Origin: Epiperipatus broadwayi
Taxonomy: Eukaryota > Onychophora > Udeonychophora > Euonychophora > Peripatidae
DNA: 64,000 nucleotides
Reading direction: 5' to 3'
NCBI GenBank assembly: GCA_028023455.1
Contig: JAQFVV010006453.1
Location: 664,001-728,000 of the forward strand
Part shown: positions 10,684 through 21,835 of the stretch, piece after piece
Layout of the letters: the number at the start of each line of letters is the position of its first letter
Numbering within the stretch: the stretch's first letter is position 1
Notes under the pieces: generated by a model
The model's database searches: none
Told to the model about the DNA's origin: nothing
Seen by the model: only the letters and a program-made list of their open reading frames with translations
Program-made: the position numbers and the translations under genes

Positions 10684-12168
10684 CTATTCTTCTACTCCAT
10701 TCCTTACCATTATAACACTCAACAATTCTCCTAACACAATCATCCCATCTCTGGTATAAGTATATTGATATACCTTTCTCACCCATTTTGTTGCCTGCCC
10801 TTTACTCATAACCCAATTAAATACTATTTTGGCTATTCTTTTATTATCCATAAACTGCAATCTACTGAACATTTTTATTTTGCTTTTTGCATCTCTCACA
10901 TAAAAACTTGACCATCCCATTTCTCCTTGAATTGCCTTCTCTGCTGCCCACACATCTGCATCTAATGCATGTCTTCCTACTTCCCATTGTACTTTTTCTA
11001 AATAATCCAATACCTCTTTACTAACACATAACATATCATTGTCATATGTAAACCCTGCTACTGCCACTCCATTCCATACAATTCTAGCTACACCATATTT
11101 ATTATATGAAAACACTGTTAATTTCTTTATTAATCCATTTCTTTTTTGCTTCATTTATCAATTTTTTCTCCCATTCATCCAAGCAATTTTTCTGATTACT
11201 CAAGATGATTCCCAAATAACTATATCTATTTACCACACTTAACTTTATATCCCTCAATAAAAATTCTTTGTCTTCTCTTTTCCCAGTATTAACCATCATT
11301 ATATTTGATTTTTCTTCACTAAATTTAATCCCCATCTCTTTACCCAACCTTGCACACATCCTCAGCATGACTTCCATATCTTCTTTTCTTTCTGCACACA
11401 AAAAGACATCATCTGCAAAAAATGACCCGACAAAGCATATACTCCCTTGTCACCTATCAACAGTATCTCTATCCCTCTTCCTAGCCTTTCTAGTGCTCTC
11501 TCCATTTTACTCAAATACAACAAAAGCAAAATAGATGACATAGGGCATCCTTGACTTAGTCCCACCCCATTTTTAACTTTAACCGATTCTATATCCCCTA
11601 ATTGATAAGTATAGTAATTATTTTCATATAATTTCTTAATATAATCCACTAAAGCTTCAATCATTGCCAAATTTGTTAAACTTATCCATAATCTATTTCT
11701 ATTTACTATATCATATGTCTTCTCTATATCTATAAAACTCATATATAACTGTCTACCTAAATTCCTACTCATATCCATAAGTTGTGTAACTACAAATAAA
11801 ATATCTTCTATACACCTATCTGACCTAAAACCTCCTTGCATTTCCCCCACTACATTATTTTTTTCCATCCATTTTGCAACTCTTCCAGTCACCATATATG
11901 AAAATACTTTATATAAAACTGATGTTACCACCATCAGTCTATAATTGTTTAATTTTCTATGATCCTTACCATTTCCTTTAAATAATAATCTTACTCTTGT
12001 ATTATTCCAACTACCTGAAAAAACTTTCTTCTGTGCCATCTTATTAAAACATGATAATAGCTTTACTTTTGCCCATGCTCTAAATTCATTACCATCTTTG
12101 TTACCCATCCATCTAAACCTCTTGCCTTTCCACTTTTCAATTTCTTCCCTGCCTTTATGTGCTGCCAT
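10684..12168 (-). pseudogene. Non-LTR retrotransposon reverse transcriptase, 5'-truncated and frameshifted
   Basis: Read on the minus strand from 12168, the RT fingers and palm appear in order: LLFKGNGKDHRKLNNYR, QGGFRSDRCIEDILFVVTQL, FIDIEKTYDIVNRNRLW (first catalytic aspartate) and GLSQGCPMSSILLLLYLSKM. Near 11400 the frame shifts across the YADD-type region, then SEEKSNIMMVNTGKRE and YSYLGIIL (thumb) follow to 11102. The C-terminal part (11154-10684) has GVARIVWNGVAVAGFTYDND, VQWEVGRHALDADV and IQGEMGWSSFYVRDAKSKI. That C-terminal pattern is familiar from animal LINE proteins often labelled tick transposon; I do not commit to a clade. No endonuclease domain is present, consistent with 5' truncation near 12170. 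Confidence 0.85.
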
Positions 12169-12175
12169 CTATTCA

Positions 12176-13560
12176 TTATAATAAGAAATAAACAGTAATT
12201 AAATTTTTGTAAAAGCATTATTGGATAAATAAATCTAACCAAGCTATTTGAGTTACTGGATCCTGCAGTGAGAAGAAACTTTATGCAACCTCATTGTTTA
12301 TATGTCCAAAAAGAGACATAAAATGTTGCTGGGTGTAGCTGACAGACATTACCAACATAGAATAGCCCTAAAAATTGATAACCTTATAATTTTTGGAATC
12401 TATTAATCCCCAAGATTACAGGTATTCCAGATTAGAAACCTCTGCATTAACTGATTAAAGTTGATTTAAAGTGATCATGACTTAGAAAAATATATTTTCT
12501 TGTTAATGAGTCATTGAACTTTCACTTTTAATTCTCTATATTAAATATAAAACTAATTAAAAAATAATAGAGCAATCTTTTTAATTAATATTCCACTGCA
12601 GGTACTTCTCTGACTGCTCCTCATAAAGGAGCTCTGAAAGAGAAGGCAATTCTCATTCAGCTTGCTCATTGCCAAGGGATAAAGGTTTGAGCAGTTTTCC
12701 ATCATTTTATTTTTTGGCTAAGGATAATTAGATATTTATCAACTAATAATAGGTAGTTAACTGGGCTGGCTGTGGGCCAACTATATGAGAAAATCCCTAA
12801 GATATTTGAAAAAAAAATTACTTGACTTGATTCAGACCCCGGGATGGGGTTTTTCTGCCTCACAAACTCTTCCTCAAAACTACACACTTTTTTTTTAATT
12901 AAGTTACTAATAAAACACTATACATTCTTTATAAAGAATACTAGAATAGGCTTGCTTACATCAATAACACACTTTTTAAGACAATCCCATGCCACAATAA
13001 CATAATCAGTTTAAAAATCCAAATTGTATATTTTAGCATTCACCAACTGTTAAAATTTATCATGAAGAACAATTAATTTTAAATAATTGATGTCATACCA
13101 ATGTATACAGAAGAGAATTTATTTTTTATATCTTCACAATATTAACAATAAATATACAAAATTAGAATCTGTTTAAAACATTTATTCCTAGGTGATACCG
13201 ATTTTTTTTAAATATTCCAATTCTTAATTATATCATAATTCATAATTTGCAAGTGTTTTAAGTATGGACATATCAAAACACTTTCACAGTAATTTTTTTT
13301 GTCTAGACCAAATGTTTACAATATTAATAACTATAACAAGATTCACCATAGACCAAACTATTTGAGTTCACATGATTAATATTATTACTGCCACTATCTT
13401 TAAGTTATAATTTATTGTTTTTACTGACTCTGAAGTTTCAAAAAGTGTTTTTTTTAACTAATATTAATACAATAGCAATATGCACACACACACAAAATAA
13501 CTTTTTTTCTCTGAATTTTCTGAATTTAATGTTGCTATATAATTACCAATAAAATAAGAA
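12176..13560. other. No gene recognised
   Basis: This is mixed AT-rich DNA with a few unexplained patches of higher complexity near 12.24-12.47 kb and 12.60-12.85 kb. No domain or repeat boundary could be fixed. Confidence 0.45.
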
Positions 13561-13564
13561 TAGA

Positions 13565-13973
13565 TACTATAAATGCAATTTATCCACTCTACTTTGAACA
13601 CTTTTTAGCAAAAAAAACATTTTATTGTACATATATTCGCATACACAATCTTACTTTTCAACTGTCCTGCAGTCTTCTTCAAAGCCACTTTTACTTTAAT
13701 TTCTTTTAAAATTGAACACTTTTTAGCAAAAAACCTTTTATTGTACATATATGCATACACAATCTTACATTTCAATTGTTCTGCAGTCTTCTTCAGAGTC
13801 ACTTTTGCTTTAAGAGCCACTTTACTTTAATTTTTAAAAAAAATTAAAATAAACATTGCTCTGAAGAATACTATAGGACAGTTGAAATGTAAGATTGTGT
13901 ATGCATATATGTGCAATAGAAGGTTTTTTGCTAAAGAAGTGTTCAAAATAGAGTGGATAAATTGCATTTATAA
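13565..13973. repeat. Family C repeat: two direct copies and one inverted copy forming a foldback
   Basis: Outer inverted ends match: TGCAATTTATCCACTCTACT at the left and its complement near 13950-13970. Inside, two units of about 110 bp on the minus strand (around 13600-13690 and 13712-13815) and one on the plus strand (13850-13930) each contain a GAACACTTTTTAGC block, a GCATACACAATCTTAC block, and a CTGCAG hairpin next to CTTCTTCA. Read in sense orientation each unit carries CUGAAGA, a hairpin and GAAA, a weakened form of the hammerhead-like layout. No protein is encoded. Confidence 0.72.
13859..13899 (+). ncRNA. Hammerhead-like motif in family C (degenerate)
   Basis: CUGAAGA replaces CUGAUGA (one change), followed by an imperfect hairpin, then GAAA and UGUAAGAUU. 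The same block in minus orientation lies near 13651-13684 and 13761-13796, where the hairpin is GACUG-CAGGA-CAGUU or similar. The motif is less convincing than in family A. Confidence 0.35.
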
Positions 13974-15476
13974 AAGATATTACAACAAAATAAAGGAAGT
14001 GATGAATTTGGTAATATTAGGAATAGATACTATTTTCTAATTAATTTTTAATATTATTAGACTTTTATTAATTTGAATTTCAAAAATGTAAAAGTCAATT
14101 TGCAGGATTTTTCACTCCATGATCTGTCCTCTTTCCCAAATGTGTCATCTGTCTATTCAGTTAAACATCATTTTTTTTTGCAAAGTCACTTTTGTTATAT
14201 TAACCATAAACATTATGAACTTCTTAATTATAAACACTGGGCCTATGTTTTGAACAGTTTCAATCATATTACTTTTGCACATTATATATAATTATTTATA
14301 AAAAAGAAAAGCATATCTTAATGACTACTATTATCTTCTATCTTTCCATCATTATATCTGCATAAATAAATAAAAACAAAGTAGCTTTTTAATGAGTATC
14401 CTATCACAAAGTAGATTCATTTCTAATGACTTTTCATTTAGAGTAGAGAAAAAGATGTCATTACTCATCTAACTTATGAATATCATATGATGAGGTTTTG
14501 AATATTTTTTCATTCTTGTTTTAACCTGTACCTAAAACTAGATGAATATCCAATCAATTCTAAGTCTGTTAAAACCTTTCAAGTTTATTAGGTCTGAATT
14601 TAATGGAATTTATAGTCATAGCAAATGAACGTTTTACCATATGTTCATAAAGTAAATTAAATAGCATAAGTAATATAAAATACAGGTTTGACACTAGAGG
14701 GTATATAGAAATCACAGCACATTTAAGTTAGAATTTTCTGAAAGTTCAGTGTGATGGTGGTATTTTAGTTGTATATATATATTGGGCTATTTCTCATACT
14801 TCTGCACCTCTGTGGCCACCTCTATGCTTAAATAAAAGTTCTTAAATGCACACACGCGCGCGCACATATATATATATGTATATATATATGAATGCATTGT
14901 ATAAGATATAAAATAAATAAGTATTGCATTAATAAATTATCCCTTAAATAATGTTATCAAATCATGACATTTTATAAGGTGACAGTTGTCAAATGTAAAC
15001 ACAATTTCTATCAAGTCTGAAAGCAGTCAACGTGGGAAATATTAACAATGGTTACAAAAACTACATAGATATAAAGTATTAACGTGTTTTGAAATGTACA
15101 GTTGTGATAATAAGTTTAAAAAAAATAGTAGACATTAGTATTTAGAATTTAAAAAATAAAAAAATAATTTTTAGCAGGGCTGGTGTAAAAGAATCTCAGA
15201 GAAAAGTGTCATTTGATTTTTTTTTTTTTTGCTGTACACTCTTATGATTACCTCATTTATTTACTAAAAATATTACATATGTATATATAATCTGTAGCCG
15301 AGGACAGAGGGAGGGGGGATTTAATAACTAAAAATTTCTGGATCATTTCTGTCTAGTAACATAAAAGCAAAATTCACTTAAATCATTTGAATACAATTGT
15401 TCTGTTCTATTTGCTATTTGGATGTTCAAATGTCATTTAACTTTGTCAACCAGTAAATATTTGATTGTTGTTGTTG

Positions 15477-15477
<1 letters not shown>
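13974..15477. other. Gene-free AT-rich DNA with short microsatellites
   Basis: A short CACACGCGCGCGCACATATA-type mixed dinucleotide run occurs near 14848-14890. Otherwise I see only AT-rich sequence. Confidence 0.5.
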
Positions 15478-15538
<61 letters not shown>

Positions 15539-15560
15539 GTTGTTGTTGTTGTTGTTGTAC
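15478..15560. repeat. (ATT)n with (GTT)n flanks
   Basis: Trinucleotide ATT repeats are bordered by GTT repeats on both sides, a compound microsatellite. Confidence 0.97.
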
Positions 15561-15691
15561 ATTTTTGCTTATATAATCCACTTTTTGGATTCATAGATAT
15601 TCTAAGAAATTAACATAGCTTGAATAATTTCACACTTATTTCAAGAGCTTAATATATATTTTTTATAATATTTTCACTTTAAACATATATA

Positions 15692-15727
15692 TTCTAACAG
15701 TTTCAACTGATTTACAGACTTCATCAG
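15692..15727 (-). ncRNA. Hammerhead-like motif, family C relative
   Basis: On the minus strand CUGAUGA is perfect. It is followed by a weak hairpin (CUG/CAG inner pairs), then GAAAC and UGUUAGAAU. ACU-GUU-AGA gives only a poor stem III and stem I is not evident. Confidence 0.4.
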
Positions 15728-16379
15728 AGAAAGATAAAAAAATAGTGTCTTTTATTTCTTTTTAATATTACATTTATCCATCAATAACTTAATATAAAAT
15801 GCAGTAATGAAGCATAATTTTTTAATGTTTCTGAAAAAGTCTGCAAGTTAGTTGAAACTATTGAAAAAACTTTCAAAATAAAAAAGTTTATTAAAATGTT
15901 AAATATATTTTGCAATATATAAACTAATAACAAGGATATGAAGTGAAGAATTTTATAGTGTACAAAGGCTTGTTGTATAGTCATTATTACATCTTCCTAA
16001 CATGGATCATAATATGGTGATTAAATAGTTTGCAAAAAAAAATTTTTAAAAAAATTTCCAATCTAGCGTGGATTTTTTAATATATCTGCTTCATAGACAA
16101 TTAATTTATCTAGTAATTTCTTTATTCCTTAATGATTGAGTAGTCATCTATTTCTAATAAAGAAAAAACAAAACATGAAATTATAAATCCACATTATAAG
16201 ATATATATATATATAATTGCAAAAAAATAGGGACATCACGTGACAATTTAATAAGCTTGTATTACAAATGTTTATGGCTCTTAACAAGCTTTTCAGTTCC
16301 ATATGGTTATTTAAGTTATATAGCTGGATTTGAAGGCATATGGATGTCTGAAAATTTCAGATTTTCTACTTAATAGTTA

Positions 16380-16545
16380 AACATGAGATAAAGTGCTCAG
16401 TTTGACCTGGTATTTTAAATCTAATGCTTGAATATCTTAGCACCTCACTGATGAAAGCCAGAGCTAGAAACCTGTCTGTGGATAGGAATGCTCTGAAAAG
16501 CTTGTAGAGATCTATTGGCATGCTCATTAAATATATATATATATT
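16380..16545 (+). repeat. Diverged family A fragment
   Basis: This contains the CCTCACTGATGAAAGCC block, GAAAC, TGTGGATAGG and downstream AGCTTGTAGAGATC, in the same order as the family A arm but strongly diverged. It lies just outside the 3' end of the minus-strand PLE arm. Confidence 0.55.
16442..16482 (+). ncRNA. Hammerhead ribozyme-like motif with perfect core
   Basis: The core CUGAUGA (16448-16454) is perfect. Stem II is AGC/GCU with loop CAGA, closed by the same A-A mismatch as at 6.05 kb. GAAA lies at 16467-16470, minimal stem III A-C/G-U around CU, and cleavage-site C16476. Stem I ACCUCA against UGUGGA keeps four of the first five pairs. Relative to the 6.05 kb copy, the stem II pair next to the mismatch is A-U instead of G-C, a compensatory change. 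Confidence 0.55.
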
Positions 16546-16647
16546 ACAAATCAATGTCTGTATTTCTTCAAAATAATATACGTAAATTTATAAATAAATA
16601 TTTGAAAATACAGTAATTAAAAGTTTATAAAAATTATATGTATAATC

Positions 16648-16695
16648 ATAACTTAGAAGTGTTTTCAACTACCTTGTAGCTTTGTCAACTATTAC
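16648..16695 (-). ncRNA. Hammerhead-like motif in PLE 3' UTR (minus-strand arm)
   Basis: In sense orientation: GUAAUAG (stem I), UUGACAA in the place of the CUGAUGA core, stem II AGCUAC-AAG-GUAGUU (six pairs), GAAA, and then the stem III region, which has decayed to ACACUU against AGCGCUU in the sister copy. CUA and UUAU close stem I. C3 and G8 positions are changed by transitions, so no activity is expected. The layout has the exact 7-nt core spacing. Confidence 0.5.
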
Positions 16696-17044
16696 TTTTA
16701 AAATGTCAGCTTTCCCATAATTCCATTTCAACTTTCCCATAATTCTGTGATCTTAATGTTTGTTGCTTGCCTATTAATTAAATTCTGCTTGTGTTTATAT
16801 ATTAACATCGCCTCTTTAATTTTTCTTTTATTATTATTTCTTTCAGTTTCCAATATTTTTACGTTATTATAATCAAAATCAAAACCATATATACATGATT
16901 TATTATGGTCATAAAAAACAGAAGCTGATAAATTATCACTATTTTTAAAATTTTGTTTTGTGTTTTGAACTCTTTTAAATAACAATAAGTGCTCTTTTGT
17001 TCTTTTTTCAATGTGCACCTCGATTCACCTATATATACATTGCT

Positions 17045-17056
17045 ACACCTACATGT
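17045..17056. repeat. Target-site duplication of the RTE, left copy
   Basis: ACACCTACATGT here is repeated exactly at 20351-20362, on either side of the RTE. The duplicated bases belong to the interrupted PLE coding region. Confidence 0.93.
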
Positions 17057-17381
17057 GGCTGCAGAAAGGAGTTTGCTATTAACTGAAAGGAGACCCTTTG
17101 ATTCCTCTTGGAGGCCTTAAAGAAACCGAGCAGGGCAAATTCTAATGTCCACTCCATACGTTCTTGTCATTGCAGCTGTTATTACTATGTGATTATTCAT
17201 ATAGTATACGAACATGGATGGACTGCTCACCAACACGCATTAGCCAGCGTGGTGAGTTTATTGGCTTTTTACCTCTGAGTTTAAGATCAAGAAACACCAT
17301 GGTCTTTCTTCTCTGTGCCTGATAAGGCAGAATGAATGTTTGTGTAAATGATAAATATTTTTCCAATACATATATACAATT

Positions 17382-18071
17382 ATGACAGACAAAAATAAAG
17401 CATGGCCCTTATTCCCAGGAGGCTGTAAAGTCACCAACCAAGGCAGCGGTTGGTGGCCGAAGGCGGAGGGTGCTAAGAATCCCCTGATTGTGGACCCAGG
17501 CTGCCATTTGATGATGACTTTTTATTTAGGTACTTACAATTGCAGATCACTTTCAAGTGAAGGAAGATTGCAAGAATTAGAAGAAGAATTGTCTTATATT
17601 AAATGGGACATTATCGGACTTTGTGAAGTTAGAAGAAAAGGTGAAGAAACAATTGATTTAAAAAGTGGACATATACTCTATTATAAATGCACATATATTG
17701 GAAATACAAGTGGAGTAGGATTCATTATAAATAAAAAGTGGAAGAACAATATTGTGGAGATTGATGGTGTATCGGACAGAGTTGCAAGATTAGTTATACA
17801 ACTTAATAGCAGATACCAAATGCAGATAATTCAGGTTTATGCCCCAACAAGTTCTCATAGTGATGAAGTAGTAGAAGATTTTTATATGGATGTACAAAAG
17901 GCTTTTGATCAGAGTAAACAACATTTTAAAATTGTTATGGGAGACTTTAATGCTAGAATTGGTAGACAAATGAAAGATGAAATTGCTGTAGGTAACTTTG
18001 GTTATGGTAATAGAAATGAGAGAGGACATAGACTTGTGGAGTTTGTAGAAAAAAAAAACTTTATATTATGA
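17382..18071 (+). pseudogene. RTE endonuclease (APE-type EEP) domain
   Basis: This 229-residue open stretch begins with a leader (MTDKNKAWPLFPGG) and enters the endonuclease at LGTYNCRSL. Catalytic motifs visible in order are DIIGLCEVRRKG (metal-binding glutamate), IQVYAPTSSH, and VMGDFNARIG (catalytic D and N). The SDH motif (GSDHRLVRCKL) is found past a frame break, at about 18210-18240. Reading is lost after FVEKKNFIL at an A-run, a typical slippage site. The protein would nick DNA to prime reverse transcription of its own RNA. Confidence 0.9.
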
Positions 18072-18795
18072 ATTCATTTTTTGAAAAAAATGTTAAAAGG
18101 AAATAGACATGGAAGCATCCAAATGAAGGTACAGCAGAATTGGATTATATTTTGAGTAACAGGAAATACATATTTCAAGATTGTAATATTTTTAATAAAT
18201 TTAACACAGGAAGTGATCATCGATTAGTAAGGTGTAAGTTACATGTTAATGTAAAACTAGAGAGACAAAAATTATTGAGAAAAACAATATTTACAGTTGA
18301 TATTCCTAATCTTCAGAAACATTCTAATGAATTTAAATTAGAACTTACAAATAGGTTTCAAGTGTTAGGAGATTTTGAACATGATTCAGATTTGAATGAA
18401 ATTAATATGAAAATAACTGATACACTTTTAAAAACTGCAACAAAGATAGCTGGTAGAAAAAAGCAGCAATTGACTAGTAAATTTCTACTGAGATTAGAGA
18501 ATTTATGAAGAAAAGAAGGAATATGAAGATATACAAAAATGATGTATTAAAAAGAATTGAATATCTCAAATTTTGTAAAATGGTACGGAAAAGAGTTGAA
18601 AATGATATAAGAAAGTATAACTGTGAAATAGCAAGGAAAGCTGTAGAAGAAAATAAAAGTCTCAAGAATGTTAAACAACATTTTGGTATTGGTAGGAAAT
18701 TTATATCTGCAATAAGAAAGAAAGATGGAATTATTACTAAAAAGAGAGATGACATCATGAAATTGGTAGAAGATTTTAAATCAAGAATTATATAG
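18072..18795 (+). pseudogene. RTE linker between endonuclease and RT
   Basis: After the break, reading continues with AELDYILSNRKYIFQDC and GSDHRLVRCKL, the end of the endonuclease domain, then a charged linker, KIAGRKKQQLTSKF. A second frame change near 18500 leads into a K/R/E-rich stretch to FKSRII at 18795. Both pieces align in order with one ancestral frame. Confidence 0.85.
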
Positions 18796-19712
18796 TAATA
18801 AAGAACAAGTACCTCCTATATCTATTACATCTTCTGAATTGCCCAGAATTTTAAATGAAGAAGTGAGACATGCAATTAAATGTATGAAGAAAGGAAAGGC
18901 TTCAGGAAATGATGGAATTTTGATATATTAAAAGAAGGAGGTGAAGAAATAGAAACAATTTTAGCAAAGTTATATACCAAATGTCTAAATGATAAAGATG
19001 TACCAGAAGATTGGAAGAATGCAGTAATAATATTAATATTTAAAAAAGGTGATAAAGAAGATATTAGAAATTACAGACCTATCAGCCTTTTATCAGTTTT
19101 ATATAAAATTTTTACCAAGATAATTACAACTCGTCTACAGAGAACTTTGGATTTCCACCAACCAAGAGAACAAGCTGGATTTAAAAGTGGTTTTAGTACA
19201 ATATATCATATCCAGGTATTGAGAGAAGTCATAGAAAGGACAAATTAATATGAGTTGTCATTATGTTTTGGATTTGTAGATTATGAAAAGGCATTCGATT
19301 CTATACACATTTCTTCAGTGATTAAAGCATTGGATCATCAAGGTATAGATCCAGGATATTGTCATATTTTAAAGAATATTTATAAAAATGCAACAGCAAC
19401 AATTATATTACATAATGATACTGAAAAATCAACATTGAGAAAGATGTAAGACAAGGTGACTCCATATCTCCAAAACTTTTTACAGCAGTGCTGCAAGAAG
19501 TATTTTGTGGATTAAAATGGGAAACTAAAGGAGTGAAAGTAAATGGAGAGTATTTAAGTCATTTAGATTTTGCAGATGATGTAGTTGTTTTTGCAAATAA
19601 TGCTTCAGAGCTGCAGGAAATGTTGCAGGAGTTAGCAGATGAAAGTAGAAAAGTAGGACTAAAGATAAATGTTAAAAAGACTAAAGTAATGTTTAATTGA
19701 TTTGCTTAAAAT
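18796..19712 (+). pseudogene. RTE reverse transcriptase core
   Basis: RT motifs in order: KKGKASGNDGI, a one-base frame change, then PEDWKNAVIILIFKKGD, NYRPISLLSVLYKIFTKI, REQAGFKSGFSTIYHIQVL, an in-frame stop near 19247, FVDYEKAFDSI (first catalytic aspartate), RQGDSISPKLF across another frame change near 19445, and LDFADDVVVFANN (catalytic DD pair). It ends with KINVKKTKVMFN. The order and spacing are complete, so the damage is point-like rather than a deletion. Confidence 0.92.
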
Positions 19713-20333
19713 ATGAAAATAAAGATTGATTATGAAGAATTAGAAGAAGTTAACAGTTACAAATACCTAGGTCAGATTATTAATACAGATGGAAACATAA
19801 TGGAGGAAATTAATCATAGAATTAAACTTGGTTGGAGTGCTTTTGGTAGAAATAACTTGATACTAAAAGAAAATATGCCTATGTGTTTGAAAAGGATAGT
19901 TTTTAACAAATGTGTTTTACCAGTTCTTACTTATGGATCTGAGACTTGGACACTTAATAGAAGAGCAATACAGAGACTTCAGACCACTCAAAAGAGTATG
20001 GAGAGATGTATGTTGGGAGTAACAAGAAGAGATCGAAAACGCAATGTATGGGTAAGACAACAAACAGGTGTTACTGACCTTATTGAAAAAATTAAAAGAT
20101 TGAAATGGAGTTGGGCTGGACATATTTCTAGAAGAAATGATAATAGATGGACAATTGAAATTTTAAACTGGATTCCAAGAGATTGTAAAAGACCCAGAAA
20201 GAGACCACATGTGAGATGGATGAATGAAATAAGAAAATGTGCAGGGGTGTTGTGGAAAAGAGAAGCTAAAGATCGGAGAAGATGGATTAAACTTGGAGAG
20301 ACCTTCATCCTGCAGTGGATTGATAATGGTTGA
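19713..20333 (+). pseudogene. RTE thumb and C-terminal domain
   Basis: A 206-residue open stretch starts with NSYKYLGQIINTDG (thumb), continues through CVLPVLTYGSETWTLNRRAI and LKWSWAGHISRRNDNRWTIE, and ends at ILQWIDNG just before the GAT-repeat tail. This C-terminus is characteristic of RTE/BovB-type proteins. The same region is what survives in the truncated copies at 5.25 kb and 55.4 kb. Confidence 0.92.
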
Positions 20334-20350
20334 TGATGATGATGATGATG

Positions 20351-20745
20351 ACACCTACATGTCCATTTGTAAATGATACAATTTTTATTTGTCAATAAAA
20401 TTTTATCTTTTGAATTGTTTATTAATTTATTTAATGTAGATGGTGCATAAAATGCAATATCACATATTCCTTTATAAATTTTTTTAATGAAACTTGCCTG
20501 TTGATTTGAAATATATCGTATTGATATCCAAAGTTTTTTACCAGAAAAATTAACATTATTATTAATGTATTTATATTTGGAAGTAAAATTTTTAACTGTA
20601 TAATAAACAGACTCATAATTGTATCCAACATTTAACAACTCATTACAATAAATTTCTATATTTTTAGTTTTATCTGATGCATATTTACAAAGGTTATCAT
20701 TTCTAAATAAAAAGGATTTCAAACCTGCCATTTTATGTGACATAT
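20351..20745 (-). mobile_element. PLE minus-strand arm, 5' part (split by the RTE)
   Basis: On the minus strand 20745 to about 20360 this reads SHKMAGLKSFLFRNDNLCKY, then ASFIKKIYKG, CDIAFYAPSTLN and NCIIYKWTCRC, near-identical to the plus-strand PLE. It resumes beyond the RTE at 17044. It begins abruptly at the head-to-head junction with the plus-strand copy near 20745. Confidence 0.9.
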
Positions 20746-21835
20746 GCAATTTTTAAACACGAATTTTATAAAATGAATAATGAGTGGCCTATGGGACTTC
20801 CTACAGTTGCCCAAATATGTAATTTTCTTATATCTACATATGAAGAAAATATTTTAAAAAAGGATCATTATCAGAAAGATATTATTTTATACAGTAGATA
20901 TGTTGATGATGTTTTTGTTTGTGAAAAGCCAAATGCTATTAATGATTTGTTTAATGAATTAAATAATATAAAGGGCTTAACATGGATTAAAACAGATGAA
21001 AATTCAATGAGTGTTCAATTATTAGATCTTAAGATTACTAGAAATAAGGATAAACTGGATTACTATATGACTCTTAAACCAATAGCAAAAAGAGGATATA
21101 TTCAATATAAATCAAAAGTGCCAATGTCGCATAAAATGGTAGGTTTGAAATCCTTTTTATTTAGAAATGATAACCTTTGTAAATATGCATCAGATAAAAC
21201 TAAAAATATAGAAATTTATTGTAATAAGTTGTTAAATGTTGGATACAATTATGAGTCTGTTTATTATACAGTTAAAAATTTTACTTCCAAATATAAAAAT
21301 ATTAATAATAATGTTAATTTTTGTGGTAAAAAACTTTGGATATCAGTATCATATATTTCAAATCAACAGGCAAGTTTTATTAAGAAAATTTATAAAGGAA
21401 TATATGATATTGCATTTTATGCACCATCTACATTAAATAAATTAATAAACAATTCAAAAGATAAAATTTTATTGACAAATAAAAATTGTATCATTTACAG
21501 ATGGACATGTAGGTGTGGCAATGGATATATAGGTGAATCGAGGTGCACATTGAAAAAAAGAACAAAAGAGCACTTATTGTTATTTAAAAGGGTTCAAAAT
21601 ACAAAACAAAATTTTAAAAATAGTGATAATTTATCAGCTTCTGTTTTTTATGATCATAATAAATCATGTATATATGGTTTTGATTTTGATTATAATAATG
21701 AAAAAAATATTGGAAAATGAAAAAAATAACAATAAAAGAAAAATTAAAGAGGCAATGTTAATATATAAACACAAGCAGAATTTAATTAATAGGCAAGCAG
21801 CAAACATTAAGATCACAGAATTATGGGAAAGTTGA
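20737..21835 (+). pseudogene. PLE polyprotein: partial RT and GIY-YIG endonuclease
   Basis: The open frame 20737-21720 lacks the RT N-terminus and begins in the palm: FYKMNNEWPMGLPTVAQICN, then LYSRYVDDVFVCEKPNAI with the YVDD catalytic motif, SVQLLDLKITRNKDKLDYYM, and a linker. The GIY-YIG module follows: NCIIYRWTCRCGNGYIGESR, then TLKKRTKEHLLLFKR. A CCHH-type arrangement of Cys and His residues precedes it, as usual in EN+ PLEs. A frame change near 21705 separates the last helix (KRKIKEAMLIYKHKQNLINR to LWES). The 5' truncation is at the head-to-head junction with the minus-strand arm. Confidence 0.9.

Larger units (their letters stand above)
16574..17056 (-). mobile_element. PLE minus-strand arm, 3' part (GIY-YIG C-terminus and 3' UTR)
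   Basis: The minus-strand open frame 17018-16728 corresponds to the C-terminus of the plus-strand PLE at 20.7-22 kb: KRTKEHLLLFKRVQNTKQNF, then ASVFYDHNKSCIYGFDFDYN and ITELWES at the end. Together with 20351-20745 it forms one PLE copy split by the RTE insertion. The 3' UTR below 16727 matches that of the plus-strand copy to about 16574. In frame 17018-16728 the peptide is still open, so the two copies have diverged only modestly. Confidence 0.88.
17057..20350 (+). mobile_element. RTE-clade LINE, full length with TSD, coding region broken
   Basis: The element is 3,294 bp long, close to the usual 3.2-3.3 kb of BovB/RTE-type LINEs, with one EN-RT reading frame (now in pieces) and a 3' end made of GAT repeats, a hallmark of RTE elements. 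It is inserted in the minus-strand PLE arm and flanked by the 12-bp duplication ACACCTACATGT. The 5' UTR is about 325 bp. Stops and frameshifts, including one at a run of nine or ten A near 18050, mean it is not active. Related truncated copies are at 5.25 kb and 55.4 kb, and a 5' UTR piece is at 24.6 kb. Confidence 0.93.
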
